A stretch of DNA of 64,000 bases from Azoarcus sp031556475 (GCA_031556475.1 JAVBSY010000008.1:93080-157079); one strand, 5' to 3'; positions 24,150 to 33,131 are shown, counted from the stretch's first letter. Numbers and translations are program-made. The notes: a model not told the origin generated them from the sequence alone.

Positions 24150-24772
24150 GGCGCGATCTCCGAAATCAGGAAACGCTGCTTGTCCTGCGTCATCAGCGAA
24201 GGCACGGCAGTGATGGTGAAGCGGCGCGACAGCGCGCCGCCCTGGTCGAAATAGACCGGACGCTGCCAGCGGCGCATCAATTCGACGGGCGAGCCTCCGG
24301 TGAGAATGACCATCAGCCGATCGTCATGCACACCGCGCAGCCGTTCGGCCAGCGCCACCTGGCGCGTGTCACGCGCGTCGATGAACAGCACGGGTTCGCG
24401 CATGGGCTTGATCGCCAGCGGATTGACCACCGTGCCAGCGGCGGCGATGACGCGCCCGTCCGGATCCAGGATGTCGCGCGAGAGCACGATCGACGGATCG
24501 AAGCGGCGTTCGCGCGTGGCGGAAACGGTGGCCAGGCCCTCGACCGGCGCCGGGTTCTCGATCCGTTCCTTCGCGCGGCGCTTGGTCTCCTGCTCGACCT
24601 TCGCCCATTCGCCGCTTTCGACCTTGGCGCGCGCAATGGCCTGCATGTCCTCGACGAAATCCGGCTCGGCGATCGGCCAGGCCTTGCCGATCTTGCCCAG
24701 ATCGACCGCGCCGGCGGGAACGGCGAGCAGCATGCAAACCAGGGCGGTGATGGTGGCGATTGTCTTGTTCAT
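24146..24772 (-). CDS. traW: TraW: periplasmic pilus assembly protein
   Basis: 208 aa with signal peptide (ITALVCMLLAVPAGAVD). It follows the TraW pattern: GKAWPIAEPDFVEDMQAIARAKVESGEWAKVEQETKRRAKE, then DPSIVLSRDILDPDGRVIAAAGTVVNPL and RPVYFDQGGALSRRFTITAVPSLMTQ. TraW interacts with TrbC in F-pilus assembly. 10 nt after the S26 peptidase gene and overlapping traU by 4 nt. Confidence 0.94.
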   Translation of the reverse strand: MNKTIATITALVCMLLAVPAGAVDLGKIGKAWPIAEPDFVEDMQAIARAKVESGEWAKVEQETKRRAKERIENPAPVEGLATVSATRERRFDPSIVLSRDILDPDGRVIAAAGTVVNPLAIKPMREPVLFIDARDTRQVALAERLRGVHDDRLMVILTGGSPVELMRRWQRPVYFDQGGALSRRFTITAVPSLMTQDKQRFLISEIAP

Positions 24773-24782
24773 CGTCGCGCGC

Positions 24783-25397
24783 CTAGAACAGAGGATGAGC
24801 GACGCCGCGCACGGCGTCGAACGGTACGAGGCCGGATTCGGCGTAGCGCGAATCGAAGCTCGCCGGATCGTCGGCCTGGGCGAAGTAGTGACCTGGCGGA
24901 ACGGGACCGCTCGCGGCCGGGGTGAGCGCGATGCCGAAGCGGTCGGCGGGGACGGCTTCGCCGATCAGGGTGTCACCCACCCAGACCCGATGCCCCCTGC
25001 CCGGCCCGTCGATTTTCTCGACACGGACGATATCGCCCTCGGTGCCGGCGACTCGCTTGAAGAACGTCCGCGTGAGCAGCCCCCGTTTCGTGCCGCGAAA
25101 CTCGTAGATGAAGTATTCGCCCTTGCCCGGCAGACGCCCGTGCTCGATCCAGACCATCCGCCAGGGCAGACTGTCGGACCAGTTGAAGGCGAGGTAATAG
25201 GCGCCGACGCCCCAGAGTGCCGCCATCGCCAGCGTCACCGGCCAGTAGCGGCATAGCATGGCGCCGTAGCCGGCGATATCGCGCCCGCGCGCACGGACGA
25301 AGCGCGCGCCGAACACTGCCAGGCGCTGCGCCAGTCCGCGCCGCGACGCGTTTTCGGGGTGTGGATGCGCCGCACGTTTCCGGGCTGCTACTACCAT
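24783..25397 (-). CDS. trhF: S26-family signal peptidase of the transfer system (TrhF/TraF-like)
   Basis: 204 aa. A membrane helix (VTLAMAALWGVGAYYLAF) precedes SDSLPWRMVWIEHG, where the Ser nucleophile sits at about residue 77. The general-base Lys is in FKRVAGTEGDIVRVE at about residue 115, and GHYFAQADDPASFDSRYAESGLVP is the conserved C-terminal box. Such proteases in MPF-F and IncH systems process pilin or other transfer proteins. The ATG overlaps the trbI stop. Confidence 0.9.
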   Translation of the reverse strand: MVVAARKRAAHPHPENASRRGLAQRLAVFGARFVRARGRDIAGYGAMLCRYWPVTLAMAALWGVGAYYLAFNWSDSLPWRMVWIEHGRLPGKGEYFIYEFRGTKRGLLTRTFFKRVAGTEGDIVRVEKIDGPGRGHRVWVGDTLIGEAVPADRFGIALTPAASGPVPPGHYFAQADDPASFDSRYAESGLVPFDAVRGVAHPLF

Positions 25398-25762
25398 GAC
25401 CCCACCCGCTTACGCAGATCCTCGGTGAGATCGACGACCTCATCCGTTCGACCCACGACAGCATTGCCCAGCAGGACAACGCACCCACACTCTTGTGATA
25501 GCCGCTCGATCACCACCGGCAAGGCACGCGCGAAGACCTGGGCATCTTCGACCGCACGGACGCGATCGGCCTCTGTCGCCGTCTCCTTGCCGATGCGTGC
25601 GGCGAACGCGGCTTCCCGTTCCCGATAGACGCTGGCCAGATCGACCACGGCCAGGCGCACCCGCTGCCCGGCGGTCAGGTGGTGATACAGCCCGATGCCG
25701 CTCACCGTCGAAAGGCTGCAACACAGCAGCACCATCAGAATTTGGACCGGACTGACGCTCAT
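25391..25762 (-). CDS. trbI: TrbI-like F-type transfer protein
   Basis: 123 aa with a single N-terminal membrane helix (ILMVLLCCSLSTVSGIGLYH) and a soluble domain with VRLAVVDLASVYREREAAFAARIG, VFARALPVVIERLSQECGCVVLLGNAVVG and DLTEDLRKRV. This layout fits TrbI of F (128 aa), an inner-membrane protein affecting pilus retraction. It overlaps the ASCH gene start/stop by 4 nt and the peptidase gene by 7 nt. Confidence 0.85.
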   Translation of the reverse strand: MSVSPVQILMVLLCCSLSTVSGIGLYHHLTAGQRVRLAVVDLASVYREREAAFAARIGKETATEADRVRAVEDAQVFARALPVVIERLSQECGCVVLLGNAVVGRTDEVVDLTEDLRKRVGSW

Positions 25763-26142
25763 GCTGCTTCCTCTGCTCTCGAACCATCGACTTCAAAGAA
25801 TCCGAGTTGCCCGCGAACAGGCAGAAACGGCAGCGGCTTGGCGTCGGCCAAAATGAATCCGTATCGGCCGAAAAACCACGGGGATTCACTGTCTTCAACG
25901 CAGTCCGTGATCGTTGCCTGGCCGACTATCCCACCGCGCTCCAGTTCGTCGAATTCCGGTATCTCGATACCAAGGTGAGCGGCATGGCTGTGCGCATCCT
26001 CGTATTCGTCATACGTCATGCCTTTGGCGGCATGAATCAGGACAGGACCGCGAAAGCGCGTAGACCATTGACGGTTTTCCACTGGTTTGTGGCCTCGCAC
26101 GATCAGCCATGCCCAGGGCTGGCGAATTGAAATTGCCTTCAT
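25759..26142 (-). CDS. ASCH-domain protein inserted in the tra operon
   Basis: 127 aa. N-terminal KAISIRQPWAWLIVRGHKPVENRQWSTRFRGPVLIHAAKGM is the PUA-like ASCH fold, in which QPWAW...G.K..E.R.W is the signature; GGIVGQATITDCVED and GQLGFFEVDG follow. ASCH/EVE-type domains bind RNA or modified bases, and some are nucleases or amidohydrolases. The gene is wedged between traC and trbI with 4-nt overlaps on both sides, so it is translated with the transfer proteins although it is not a known core component. Its function here is open. Confidence 0.88.
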   Translation of the reverse strand: MKAISIRQPWAWLIVRGHKPVENRQWSTRFRGPVLIHAAKGMTYDEYEDAHSHAAHLGIEIPEFDELERGGIVGQATITDCVEDSESPWFFGRYGFILADAKPLPFLPVRGQLGFFEVDGSRAEEAA

Positions 26143-28745
26143 GTCGCCACCTTGATGCCACGCTCGCGCAACAGATCCTCGATGGCCTCATCCACGCTCA
26201 TGCCTCGGGCGCGGCGCTCGTCGATCGGGGCGTTGTCTTCGTGGCGGTTGGAATAGACGAGCAGCGCGAACGGGTCGACTACCAGGCGCAACACGCCCTC
26301 GCCCATCGGCGAGTGGATGTACACCTCGGAATAGCGGTTGGTCTTGCGCAGGCTCTGGAGCATGCGTTTTCTGTAGGGATCGAGATGCAGCTTGCCGTCC
26401 CTGGCCAGCATCTCGATGGACTCCTTGCGCTGACGCATGATCATCAGGCAGTCGGACAACGCGAAGGCCGTCTGTAGCGAATCGGACTGGTAGTAGTCCT
26501 CGACCATCTGGGTGGCGGTGAGCAATGAACCGCCGTATTTACGCGCACGTCGCGCGGCTTCCTCGATGATCCGGGTCATGGTCGGATCGTCGTCGCCCCC
26601 GAGTTGCTGCTGCAGCTCGTCGATCATCAGCAGCTTGCGTGTGGCGCGATCGAAATACATTTCGCTGGTGATGCGGAACATCAGGATCATCAGCGCGACG
26701 CGGTGCAGGCTGGGCGAGCGTTTGAGCGACTCGACCTCGATCACCACCAGATTGCTGCTGAAATCGATCGTCGATGGACCGTCGAAGAACTCCGCATACA
26801 GCCCGCCCGTTGCATACGGCGAGAGCATCGTCGCCAGGTCGGTCAAACGCCGATCCACAGGCGCATCGGGCATCAGCCGCCCGGTGCGGAAAATCTTGAC
26901 CAGGTGGGTAATCGTCGTTTCCCGGTTGTGCTCGCCCCAGGCCCGCGTGATCGCATCGGCGATCGCCTGGTACTGGTAGGGATCGAGTTCGGCGAACGGC
27001 GCGGCCATCTTGGCGATCACCGCCTGGAGCATCGCCAGATCGTCGCCGATCTCGACGACGTGGGTGAAGGGGTTGATGTTGATCCCGCTGCCGGCGTACA
27101 TCTCGACGAACTGCCCGTCCGCCTTCACGCACAGCTTTTCGAAGGACTTGCCGAGGTCCAACATAAAAACCTTGGCGCCGGTACCGAGATACGCCAACGC
27201 GATCTCGTTCATCATCACCGACTTGCCCGAGCCGGACGTGCCGACGATGGCGACGTTGTAGTTGCCCTCCGGGTTGTCGTAGAAATCGAAGCCGGCGATC
27301 TGCCCGCGCCGGCCGGCGAACATCAGCACGGGCGTTTGCGATCCCATCCATTCACCGAGCATCGGCGCGACGGATACCGCGTTGTCGAACGACTTGGTGG
27401 TCGGGATCTTGAATTTCTCCAGCGCGCGCTGGCGCACCTTGTCGAGCGTGAGCGGCAGGCTCGACAGCAGGCACGCACGCGCGACGTAGGTCATGTTGCA
27501 CAACTGGAAACCCTGGTCGCGCCAGACCGACTCGGCCGAGGCCTCGGCGCGGCTCGCGTGCTCGGCGAGCGGGAACAGGATCAGGGTGTGGTAGAGCTTG
27601 AGCAGGTTGCCCCGGTTCTCCATGATCTCTTTCGCCCTGTCCCAGTCGCGCTTCTTCTCGGCGGCGTCGGGCAGGAGCGGTGCGGCTTTCGAGTTCGCGT
27701 TTTGCGTCGCACGCGCTTGATTGGCCGTCACCCAGGCGCCGGTATCGGCCGGATCCAGGACGTAGGCGCCCATCGTGATGACGAACGGGCACGGATACTG
27801 GAGCGCACCCTGCATCAGATCGCCCACCAGTGCGCCCATGCGCCACAGGCTGAAACGCTCCGGGTAGCCCTTGACGCCGAAGACACGCATCTCGACGTTG
27901 GGCTTGCCGGTCTTCGAGAAGGTGATGCCGCGCTCGGTTTCGACCTGGCGCGTGTCGTGATCGATGATCTGATCCTTGAGCAGCCGCCCTTCGTCATGCG
28001 GTATCGGCGGCGGCTCCTCGTACAAACGCTGCGGGTTCAATAGATCGGCGCACCAGTTCAGGAGATCGCGCGCACCCCACTCGCGGCACGGGTAGCCCGA
28101 GTTACTGAGCGCGGTCATGACGGCCTGGCGCTGGTTGAGCAGATCCTGGATCTTTGCGTGCTGCTCGATGCGGCACGGCGCCGTCACGGAAATGACCAGG
28201 CGGAATTCGCGCAGCATGTAGACGCTGCCGTCCGTGATCGAGTGGTACGCGCCTTTCAGCAAATGCGCGTAACGGCGCCGCGCCATCACGCGGTAAAGAT
28301 TGGTGTTGCGTACCGGGCGCCCGGCCTCGATCGAAAGCTGCTCCTGGTTCTCGTCCTCGGCGCGCAGCGCCGCGTAGGAGGCCAGGCGCCGCTGGATGTG
28401 CGGCGTGCCGAACAGATGAATTTGTACCGCCGTGCCGGGCTGCCAGCCGTAGAAGAGCCCGAGCAGCCCCTCGGCCATCGATGCGTCCGCGCCGGACTGC
28501 GGATTGACCTCCAGGCAGAACCCCACCCCTTCGGCGAGCACGGCGAGATTGCGTTCGTGATCCCAGGCGCGGTAAGGCAGGTAAGTGGAAAAGCGCGTCT
28601 GATCCTCACCGTCCTTGTTCGGTTTGACGAAGAGCGAGCCAAGACGCTCGCTCGCCCCGTCGCCGAAAAGCGTGTCGAACAAACCCGCCAGCGCGCTCGG
28701 CGAAGCTTGCCCAGAGGCCTGTCCCGATGTTTGCCCGTTGCTCAT
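26139..28745 (-). CDS. traC: TraC: VirB4-like conjugation ATPase
   Basis: 868 aa. Walker A GTSGSGKSVMMNEIAL at about residue 500 and Walker B KLLMIDELQQQLGGDDD at about 705. The N-terminal half is the TraC_F-type domain (RFSTYLPYRAWDHERNLAV, GFCLEVNPQSGAD). The ATPase sits at the inner membrane and powers pilus assembly. The start overlaps traV by 4 nt, the end overlaps the ASCH gene. Length is normal (F TraC 875). Confidence 0.97.
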   Translation of the reverse strand: MSNGQTSGQASGQASPSALAGLFDTLFGDGASERLGSLFVKPNKDGEDQTRFSTYLPYRAWDHERNLAVLAEGVGFCLEVNPQSGADASMAEGLLGLFYGWQPGTAVQIHLFGTPHIQRRLASYAALRAEDENQEQLSIEAGRPVRNTNLYRVMARRRYAHLLKGAYHSITDGSVYMLREFRLVISVTAPCRIEQHAKIQDLLNQRQAVMTALSNSGYPCREWGARDLLNWCADLLNPQRLYEEPPPIPHDEGRLLKDQIIDHDTRQVETERGITFSKTGKPNVEMRVFGVKGYPERFSLWRMGALVGDLMQGALQYPCPFVITMGAYVLDPADTGAWVTANQARATQNANSKAAPLLPDAAEKKRDWDRAKEIMENRGNLLKLYHTLILFPLAEHASRAEASAESVWRDQGFQLCNMTYVARACLLSSLPLTLDKVRQRALEKFKIPTTKSFDNAVSVAPMLGEWMGSQTPVLMFAGRRGQIAGFDFYDNPEGNYNVAIVGTSGSGKSVMMNEIALAYLGTGAKVFMLDLGKSFEKLCVKADGQFVEMYAGSGININPFTHVVEIGDDLAMLQAVIAKMAAPFAELDPYQYQAIADAITRAWGEHNRETTITHLVKIFRTGRLMPDAPVDRRLTDLATMLSPYATGGLYAEFFDGPSTIDFSSNLVVIEVESLKRSPSLHRVALMILMFRITSEMYFDRATRKLLMIDELQQQLGGDDDPTMTRIIEEAARRARKYGGSLLTATQMVEDYYQSDSLQTAFALSDCLMIMRQRKESIEMLARDGKLHLDPYRKRMLQSLRKTNRYSEVYIHSPMGEGVLRLVVDPFALLVYSNRHEDNAPIDERRARGMSVDEAIEDLLRERGIKVAT

Positions 28746-29305
28746 CCCTTGTCGCCTCCCGGAACGGACAGGAAGGGGTTGAGCGCACCGTTGCCGTTGC
28801 CGCCGTTACGCATCGGCGTTGCCGGTGCAGCCGGCTCGACCGCGGCCGGCGCGTTCGCCGGTGGCCTGATCGCGCTGAATTCACGGCGCACGCTGGCACG
28901 CGCGTGCTCGATGTTCCAGCGTCCGTTGTCGATCTGCAGGTAGATGCGCGAGTCCCCATTCAGATCGCCGTCGCTGTCTTCCCATGGGGCAATCCACACT
29001 TCGCGCACGCGCGCCGGCGTGCGTAGCGGCAGCAGATCGCTCGGCACCGCGGCCGAGGCCAGCCTTCTGGGCACCGCTGCGCGCGGCGTGCCATCGTTTT
29101 CGGGGGGCGTGCCGGCAGTGGGTGCTTTCGGGGGGATGCGCCCGGAGACCGTATCGTCATAGACGTCGCTCATGCTCTTGCACACAACGCCATCGGTGAA
29201 TGGACACGACAGCGAGGAACTGCCGCCGATGCCGGACAGGCCGGAGGCGCAGCCGCCGAGCAGGAGCGCGCTGGCGAGCGTAATGATCAGGTGCGCGCGC
29301 ATCAC
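28742..29305 (-). CDS. traV: TraV: outer-membrane lipoprotein of the transfer core complex
   Basis: 187 aa with a lipoprotein signal (ASALLLGGC, lipidated Cys at about 19) and the TraV signature SLSCPFTDGVVCKSMSDVYDD close behind it. The C-terminus is Pro/Asn-rich (TPMRNGGNGNGALNPFL). TraV (VirB7-like) anchors TraK and TraB at the outer membrane. Overlaps dsbC and traC by 4 nt each. Confidence 0.94.
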   Translation of the reverse strand: MMRAHLIITLASALLLGGCASGLSGIGGSSSLSCPFTDGVVCKSMSDVYDDTVSGRIPPKAPTAGTPPENDGTPRAAVPRRLASAAVPSDLLPLRTPARVREVWIAPWEDSDGDLNGDSRIYLQIDNGRWNIEHARASVRREFSAIRPPANAPAAVEPAAPATPMRNGGNGNGALNPFLSVPGGDKG

Positions 29306-30063
29306 GATCCCCCCACCGACGTCCGTACCACAGCGGGTATCGCGGGCGCGAGCCAGGCCGACAGATCGGCCGCGTTCATCGCCCCTTGCCGCACACGGCC
29401 ATCGCCGGAAACCAGCGACGGCGTGCCGCGAATGCCCAGTTCCTCAGCCAAGGCGAGATTGCCCTCGAGCTCGACGGCAGCCTTGCACGTGGATGGCGCC
29501 GACGCCCGTCCAGGCGTTGCCTCGCGCATCGCGTCGCGCCACGCCGCATTCGGGTCAGCCGCGCAGACGATGGCGCGCGAAGCTGATTCGGAGCCCGGCT
29601 GCATGGGCACGATGACGTTGTGGATGGTGACGTCGGTCACTTTTTCCAGTTCCGCGTCAAAGCGCCGGCAGTGCGGGCACAGCGGATCGGTGAAGACCCA
29701 CAACTCACGCGCCCCGCTGCCCTTCTTGACCGTGATCGTCTGCGCCCGCCCAAGCCGGCCCCGGTCGATCCGTTGCGTCTGCTGCAACTCGGCAACGCGC
29801 GCCTCGGTCAGATCCTCGTTGTTCGGCAGATCGTACAGATGCCCGCCGAGCAGGAAGTAGCGCCCGCTGGCATCGACGTAGGCGAGGTTCTTGCCCATGA
29901 CGACCTCGAACAGCCCCTCGACCGGCGTCTGCCTCACGCTGTCGACCTTGGTGGACGGGTACAGCGCCGCCAGGCGTTCGCGCATCGCTTTCTCCGACGA
30001 TGAATCGCCGGCAAACGCGCCGCCGCATAGGGAAAGCGCCAGAATCAGTAGAGCCTTTTTCAT
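29302..30063 (-). CDS. dsbC: DsbC-like periplasmic disulphide isomerase
   Basis: 253 aa from ATG 30063 (GAGG 6 nt upstream). Signal peptide (KKALLILALSLCGGAFA), N-terminal dimerisation domain (MRERLAALYPSTKVDSVRQTPVEGLFEVVMG, then GRYFLLGGHLYD), then a thioredoxin fold with CPHC (FTDPLCPHCRRFDAELEKV) and GTPSLVSGDGR as cis-Pro loop. It should shuffle disulphides in the Cys-rich TraN and TraU. Encoded between traB and traV, as in other MobH/MPF-F elements. Confidence 0.94.
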   Translation of the reverse strand: MKKALLILALSLCGGAFAGDSSSEKAMRERLAALYPSTKVDSVRQTPVEGLFEVVMGKNLAYVDASGRYFLLGGHLYDLPNNEDLTEARVAELQQTQRIDRGRLGRAQTITVKKGSGARELWVFTDPLCPHCRRFDAELEKVTDVTIHNVIVPMQPGSESASRAIVCAADPNAAWRDAMREATPGRASAPSTCKAAVELEGNLALAEELGIRGTPSLVSGDGRVRQGAMNAADLSAWLAPAIPAVVRTSVGGS

Positions 30064-30078
30064 GAATGTCCTCATGGT

Positions 30079-30342
30079 TCAGTTGGCATAACCTGCGACA
30101 GCCGCTCGTAGGAACGGCAAGAACTTGACAGAGCGCGCCTGAACTTCGGATGGATCGCCAGAAACGCGGCTTGCGTAGTAGAGGTGTGCCTCTGCCGCCA
30201 GATACGGTGGCCACCCTGCCAACTCGGGATACCGTGCTTGCACCTCAAGGCCGAGCGCCTTCAATTTGTGATCCGGCCAGTCGTAGCCAAGATCAGGGAT
30301 CGCCAGTCTGGCTGCATGGCTGTCTTGCAATACGTCACTCAT
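30079..30342 (-). CDS. Hypothetical 87-aa protein between dsbC and traB
   Basis: Not recognised. Small, soluble, Ala/Leu-rich: LQDSHAARLAIPDLGYDWPDHKLKALGLEVQARYPELAGWPPYLAAEAHLYYASRVSG. It may be two or three helices. A weak AAAGGGTG lies before the ATG. It is 23 nt after traB and 15 nt before dsbC, so it is co-transcribed with core transfer genes although no core homologue has this place. Confidence 0.55.
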   Translation of the reverse strand: MSDVLQDSHAARLAIPDLGYDWPDHKLKALGLEVQARYPELAGWPPYLAAEAHLYYASRVSGDPSEVQARSVKFLPFLRAAVAGYAN

Positions 30343-30365
30343 CAGTCGTCACCCTTTCTTGGTGT

Positions 30366-31757
30366 TCAGTCGGCATAGCCAGGATCGAGCCGGCGCGTGC
30401 CAAACCGGCGCGCCATGGCGGTATCGTCAAAATCGGGAAGGGGTACGTCGATCTCCACGCCTGCGGTGATGGCGACGTCGGCGACGCGCTGCGCGTCGAT
30501 CTCGATCACCGGGTAGGTTTTTTCGGCGAGGCTGATGTAATACTCGGCCAGCCGGTCCATCGCGTTTCGGACCCCCTCGGAAAGCCCGGCCTGGAACTCC
30601 TTGCCGCTGTTGGGCTCGGTGATCGTCGTGCCCAGCGCGGTGACGCCCGTCGTGGTGGTCTGGAAGGTCATGCCCCGGCCGATGCCGGCGACGACACCCG
30701 AGAGCAGCGCATTGGCGAGCATCTGCCCTTGCTTGCTGACCAGCCGGCCGCGCAGCCCGACCTTGCCGTCCTCGCCGTACAAGGTGCCGGAGAGCTTGGT
30801 TTCCAATACGCGGTTGTCATGGCGGATGCATGACAGCCGCTCGGTGCGGAAATAGGCGCGTTCGGAACTGATATCCCCGGTGGCCGCGGCGACGATGAAG
30901 CAATCGCGGACGTTGGCGCGCACGTGGTTCGGCAGGGTCGCCAGATCCTCGACCCGCAGCATGACCGGCAAGGGATTGGATTGACCCGCCCCGCTGGTGG
31001 GCGCGTCGATCCCGCCCAGCAGGCGCACCTTGGCGAAGCCGATCGGCAGATAGGTCTTGCCCGAATCCCGGTTTTTACTCCCGCTGCCCACGGTGGTTGA
31101 GGCCGCGATCGGCCCGGTGGCGGTCGGCGTGCCGGTGCGGCCCGCGCCCAGCGTGCTGACCCTGCCCGTGCGCTGGCTGCGCACGATCGGCGCGGGCGGC
31201 GGGATGTAGCTCGGCCCGGCAGGCGGGGCCACGCTGGACGGAACCACGGGCGAGACGCCGGAAGACGAACCCGAAGGCGTGCCGGGCGGGTAAGGCGTCG
31301 GTTTGCTTTCGTCGGCCTCGCCCTCCCCGCGCTCGACGGGCGGTGTCGGTGCCGGCGTCGGCACAGCCACGGGCGGCACAGGCCTCGTGCCAGCGGCGGC
31401 TTCACGATCGGCACGCCGATCGGCTTCCATCTTGGCGATCTTCGCCTGCAAATCCTTGACCAGCGTTTCGCTTTGGGCCAGCCGGCCGTCATGCTCGGAA
31501 ATCTTGTTCCCCGCCACAACCAACCATTTTTCCTGGGCCGTCACGACGTCGCCCGGCGCATTGATCGCGGTGAGCTTGGTCTTGCCCGGATCGTTCGCGT
31601 CGGCGTCGCTCTGCTTTTTCTTGCCGTCACCGGAGAGCAGGACAACGAACCCGACCCAGACCAGGACCACGACGACGGCAATCACGGTGAACTGCTTGCG
31701 CTTGTCGTTCTTGAGCTTGCGCGGCGCCGGTACGCCCGTCTGTTCTTCATCGGCCAT
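30366..31757 (-). CDS. traB: TraB: VirB10-like transfer core protein
   Basis: 463 aa from ATG 31757, inside the end of traK. One inner-membrane helix (VIAVVVVLVWVGFVVLLSG), a coiled coil (EKWLVVAGNKISEHDGRLAQSETLVKDLQAKIAKMEADRRADREAA), a long Pro/Ser linker, then the VirB10/TraB beta-barrel domain (LPIGFAKVRLLGGIDAPTSGAGQSNPLPVMLRVEDLATLPN, CFIVAAATGDISSERAYFRTERLSCI, GRLVSKQGQMLANALLSGVVAGIG). It spans the envelope and links TraC/TraD energy to the outer-membrane pore. Confidence 0.96.
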   Translation of the reverse strand: MADEEQTGVPAPRKLKNDKRKQFTVIAVVVVLVWVGFVVLLSGDGKKKQSDADANDPGKTKLTAINAPGDVVTAQEKWLVVAGNKISEHDGRLAQSETLVKDLQAKIAKMEADRRADREAAAGTRPVPPVAVPTPAPTPPVERGEGEADESKPTPYPPGTPSGSSSGVSPVVPSSVAPPAGPSYIPPPAPIVRSQRTGRVSTLGAGRTGTPTATGPIAASTTVGSGSKNRDSGKTYLPIGFAKVRLLGGIDAPTSGAGQSNPLPVMLRVEDLATLPNHVRANVRDCFIVAAATGDISSERAYFRTERLSCIRHDNRVLETKLSGTLYGEDGKVGLRGRLVSKQGQMLANALLSGVVAGIGRGMTFQTTTTGVTALGTTITEPNSGKEFQAGLSEGVRNAMDRLAEYYISLAEKTYPVIEIDAQRVADVAITAGVEIDVPLPDFDDTAMARRFGTRRLDPGYAD

Positions 31758-32523
31758 CGCGCTCTCCGGTGCGAACGACATACACGTCGGTGCTCGCGTT
31801 CGGCGGCAGCGTCTTGCTGTCGATCATCACGCCCGCGACGCCGCGCGTGAAAAACTCGCGCTCGTCGAGTTTCATCACCGCGCCGGATGTATTGGTCAGG
31901 ACGTAATGCACGCCGATGAAACGCGGATGCCCGTCGAAACGGCGTTTTTCGACGAAACTCACTTCCTGCCACAGATCGACGGTGCGCTGCACTTCGCGCC
32001 CGGGTAGATCGGTCTGCTCCTCGCCGGCCATGGTGAGCATCATCATCTTGATGTCGCGCAGCCAACTCGGGCCTCTTCCGCTTCCGCCCCCGCCCCCGCC
32101 CCCGCCTCCACCGCCGACACCATCGCCCCCGCTGCGATCGCGCAGCACGATGGTGTCGGACGGAATGTCGGCGGGCACCAACAGCAAGGTGTAGGTTGCG
32201 CGCGCCGTCGTCACGAACACATTGATCGGCTTGCCGGCCGAGGCCATTTCGGAAACGGTGACATAGACCTCGCCGTGGGCTGGGTCCATCACGGCGATCA
32301 GTTCGGCACCCGCGGAGGCCGCGGACGTCGTGTCATCGGGCGCGCGCACCGATCCGTACATATCGGTGATCGCCTCCCCGTCGACCTTGATCCGCATCGA
32401 TTCGCGCATCGACACGCGTGCAGTGATGCTCGCGTCGGGTTTGACCTCAAAAACCTGGGCGGCGAAGGCTGCCTGGACCGTCAGCAGCCCGAGGCACAGC
32501 CCCAGCTTAAAAAACTTCTTCAT
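31747..32523 (-). CDS. traK: TraK: VirB9-like secretin-type transfer protein
   Basis: 258 aa from ATG 32523, overlapping the traE stop by 17 nt. Signal peptide (GLCLGLLTVQAAFAA); then VFEVKPDASITARVSMRESMRIKVDGEAITDMYG and VYVTVSEMASAGKPINVFVTTARATYTLLLVPAD, the VirB9/TraK N-domain; C-domain with YVLTNTSGAVMKLDEREFF. A run of about 11 Gly (residues ~134-144) splits the two domains and is encoded by tandem 6-nt units. TraK contacts TraV and TraB in the outer-membrane core. Confidence 0.94.
   Translation of the reverse strand: MKKFFKLGLCLGLLTVQAAFAAQVFEVKPDASITARVSMRESMRIKVDGEAITDMYGSVRAPDDTTSAASAGAELIAVMDPAHGEVYVTVSEMASAGKPINVFVTTARATYTLLLVPADIPSDTIVLRDRSGGDGVGGGGGGGGGGGSGRGPSWLRDIKMMMLTMAGEEQTDLPGREVQRTVDLWQEVSFVEKRRFDGHPRFIGVHYVLTNTSGAVMKLDEREFFTRGVAGVMIDSKTLPPNASTDVYVVRTGERDGR
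32085..32108. repeat. Tandem CGCCCC hexanucleotide repeat inside traK
   Basis: Three exact CGCCCC units (32085-32102) plus a degenerate fourth (CGCCTC, 32103-32108), encoding the polyglycine hinge. Because the unit is 6 nt, slippage would change hinge length by two Gly without a frameshift. Confidence 0.7.
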
Positions 32524-33127
32524 CTTTGGACGGCTCCTCGTTAGGCAAGCCCAATGCCGCCTTGAGACTGTCGTTCTTGACTTCACGGAACTGGATCAGT
32601 TGGGCCGATCCTCCGGACAGGGAAAACTGCGCGAAGTAGTGGCGCAGTTCGTTTTTCACCACGCTGCCGTTGATCGAAATCTTGAGCAGCCCGGTCATGA
32701 TTGCCGCCGCCTTGTCGGGCGACGATTTGACGGTTTTCACGTCGAAGCTCGAGGTGGAGTTCTCGCGCTTGATGCGCTGGGCGTTCTGGTCGAGTTTCTG
32801 TTTCAGCAGCCCATGAAAGTCCGGCGACGTGATGCCGAGCAGGATCTCGGACTTGTAGTGGACGTTGTCCGGCGTGACGTCGAGGATCAGGAACGAGGCC
32901 CACTGAGCCATCTGCTCGATGTAGGAGCCTGATGCAGTGTTGTCCGTGACCCAGAACGATTTTTCGATCTTGGGCGGCACGATCGTCGTGCGGTTCGATC
33001 CCATGCCGGTCCAGGCCACCAGGAGCACCAGGACCAGGGCCGCGATCAGACCGCCCACGGCGGTCCAGAGAAAGCGGTTTTGTTGGATGAGGAAAACAAT
33101 GTCTCCCCGGTAGTCTTCGGCGCGCAT
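32507..33127 (-). CDS. traE: TraE: VirB5/VirB8-like inner-membrane transfer protein
   Basis: 206 aa. One N-terminal membrane helix (LWTAVGGLIAALVLVLLVAW) and the TraE pattern RTTIVPPKIEKSFWVTDNTASGSYIEQMAQWASFLILDVTPDNVHYKSEILLGI. F TraE is 188 aa. It is required for pilus assembly. Lies 4 nt after traL and overlaps traK. Confidence 0.95.
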   Translation of the reverse strand: MRAEDYRGDIVFLIQQNRFLWTAVGGLIAALVLVLLVAWTGMGSNRTTIVPPKIEKSFWVTDNTASGSYIEQMAQWASFLILDVTPDNVHYKSEILLGITSPDFHGLLKQKLDQNAQRIKRENSTSSFDVKTVKSSPDKAAAIMTGLLKISINGSVVKNELRHYFAQFSLSGGSAQLIQFREVKNDSLKAALGLPNEEPSKDEEVF

Positions 33128-33131
33128 CGAT

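Noticed and set aside
32507..32523. Possible programmed slippage at the T-rich traE/traK overlap
   Set aside because: Both genes have complete, sensible ends and starts in their own frames; an ordinary overlap explains the site.
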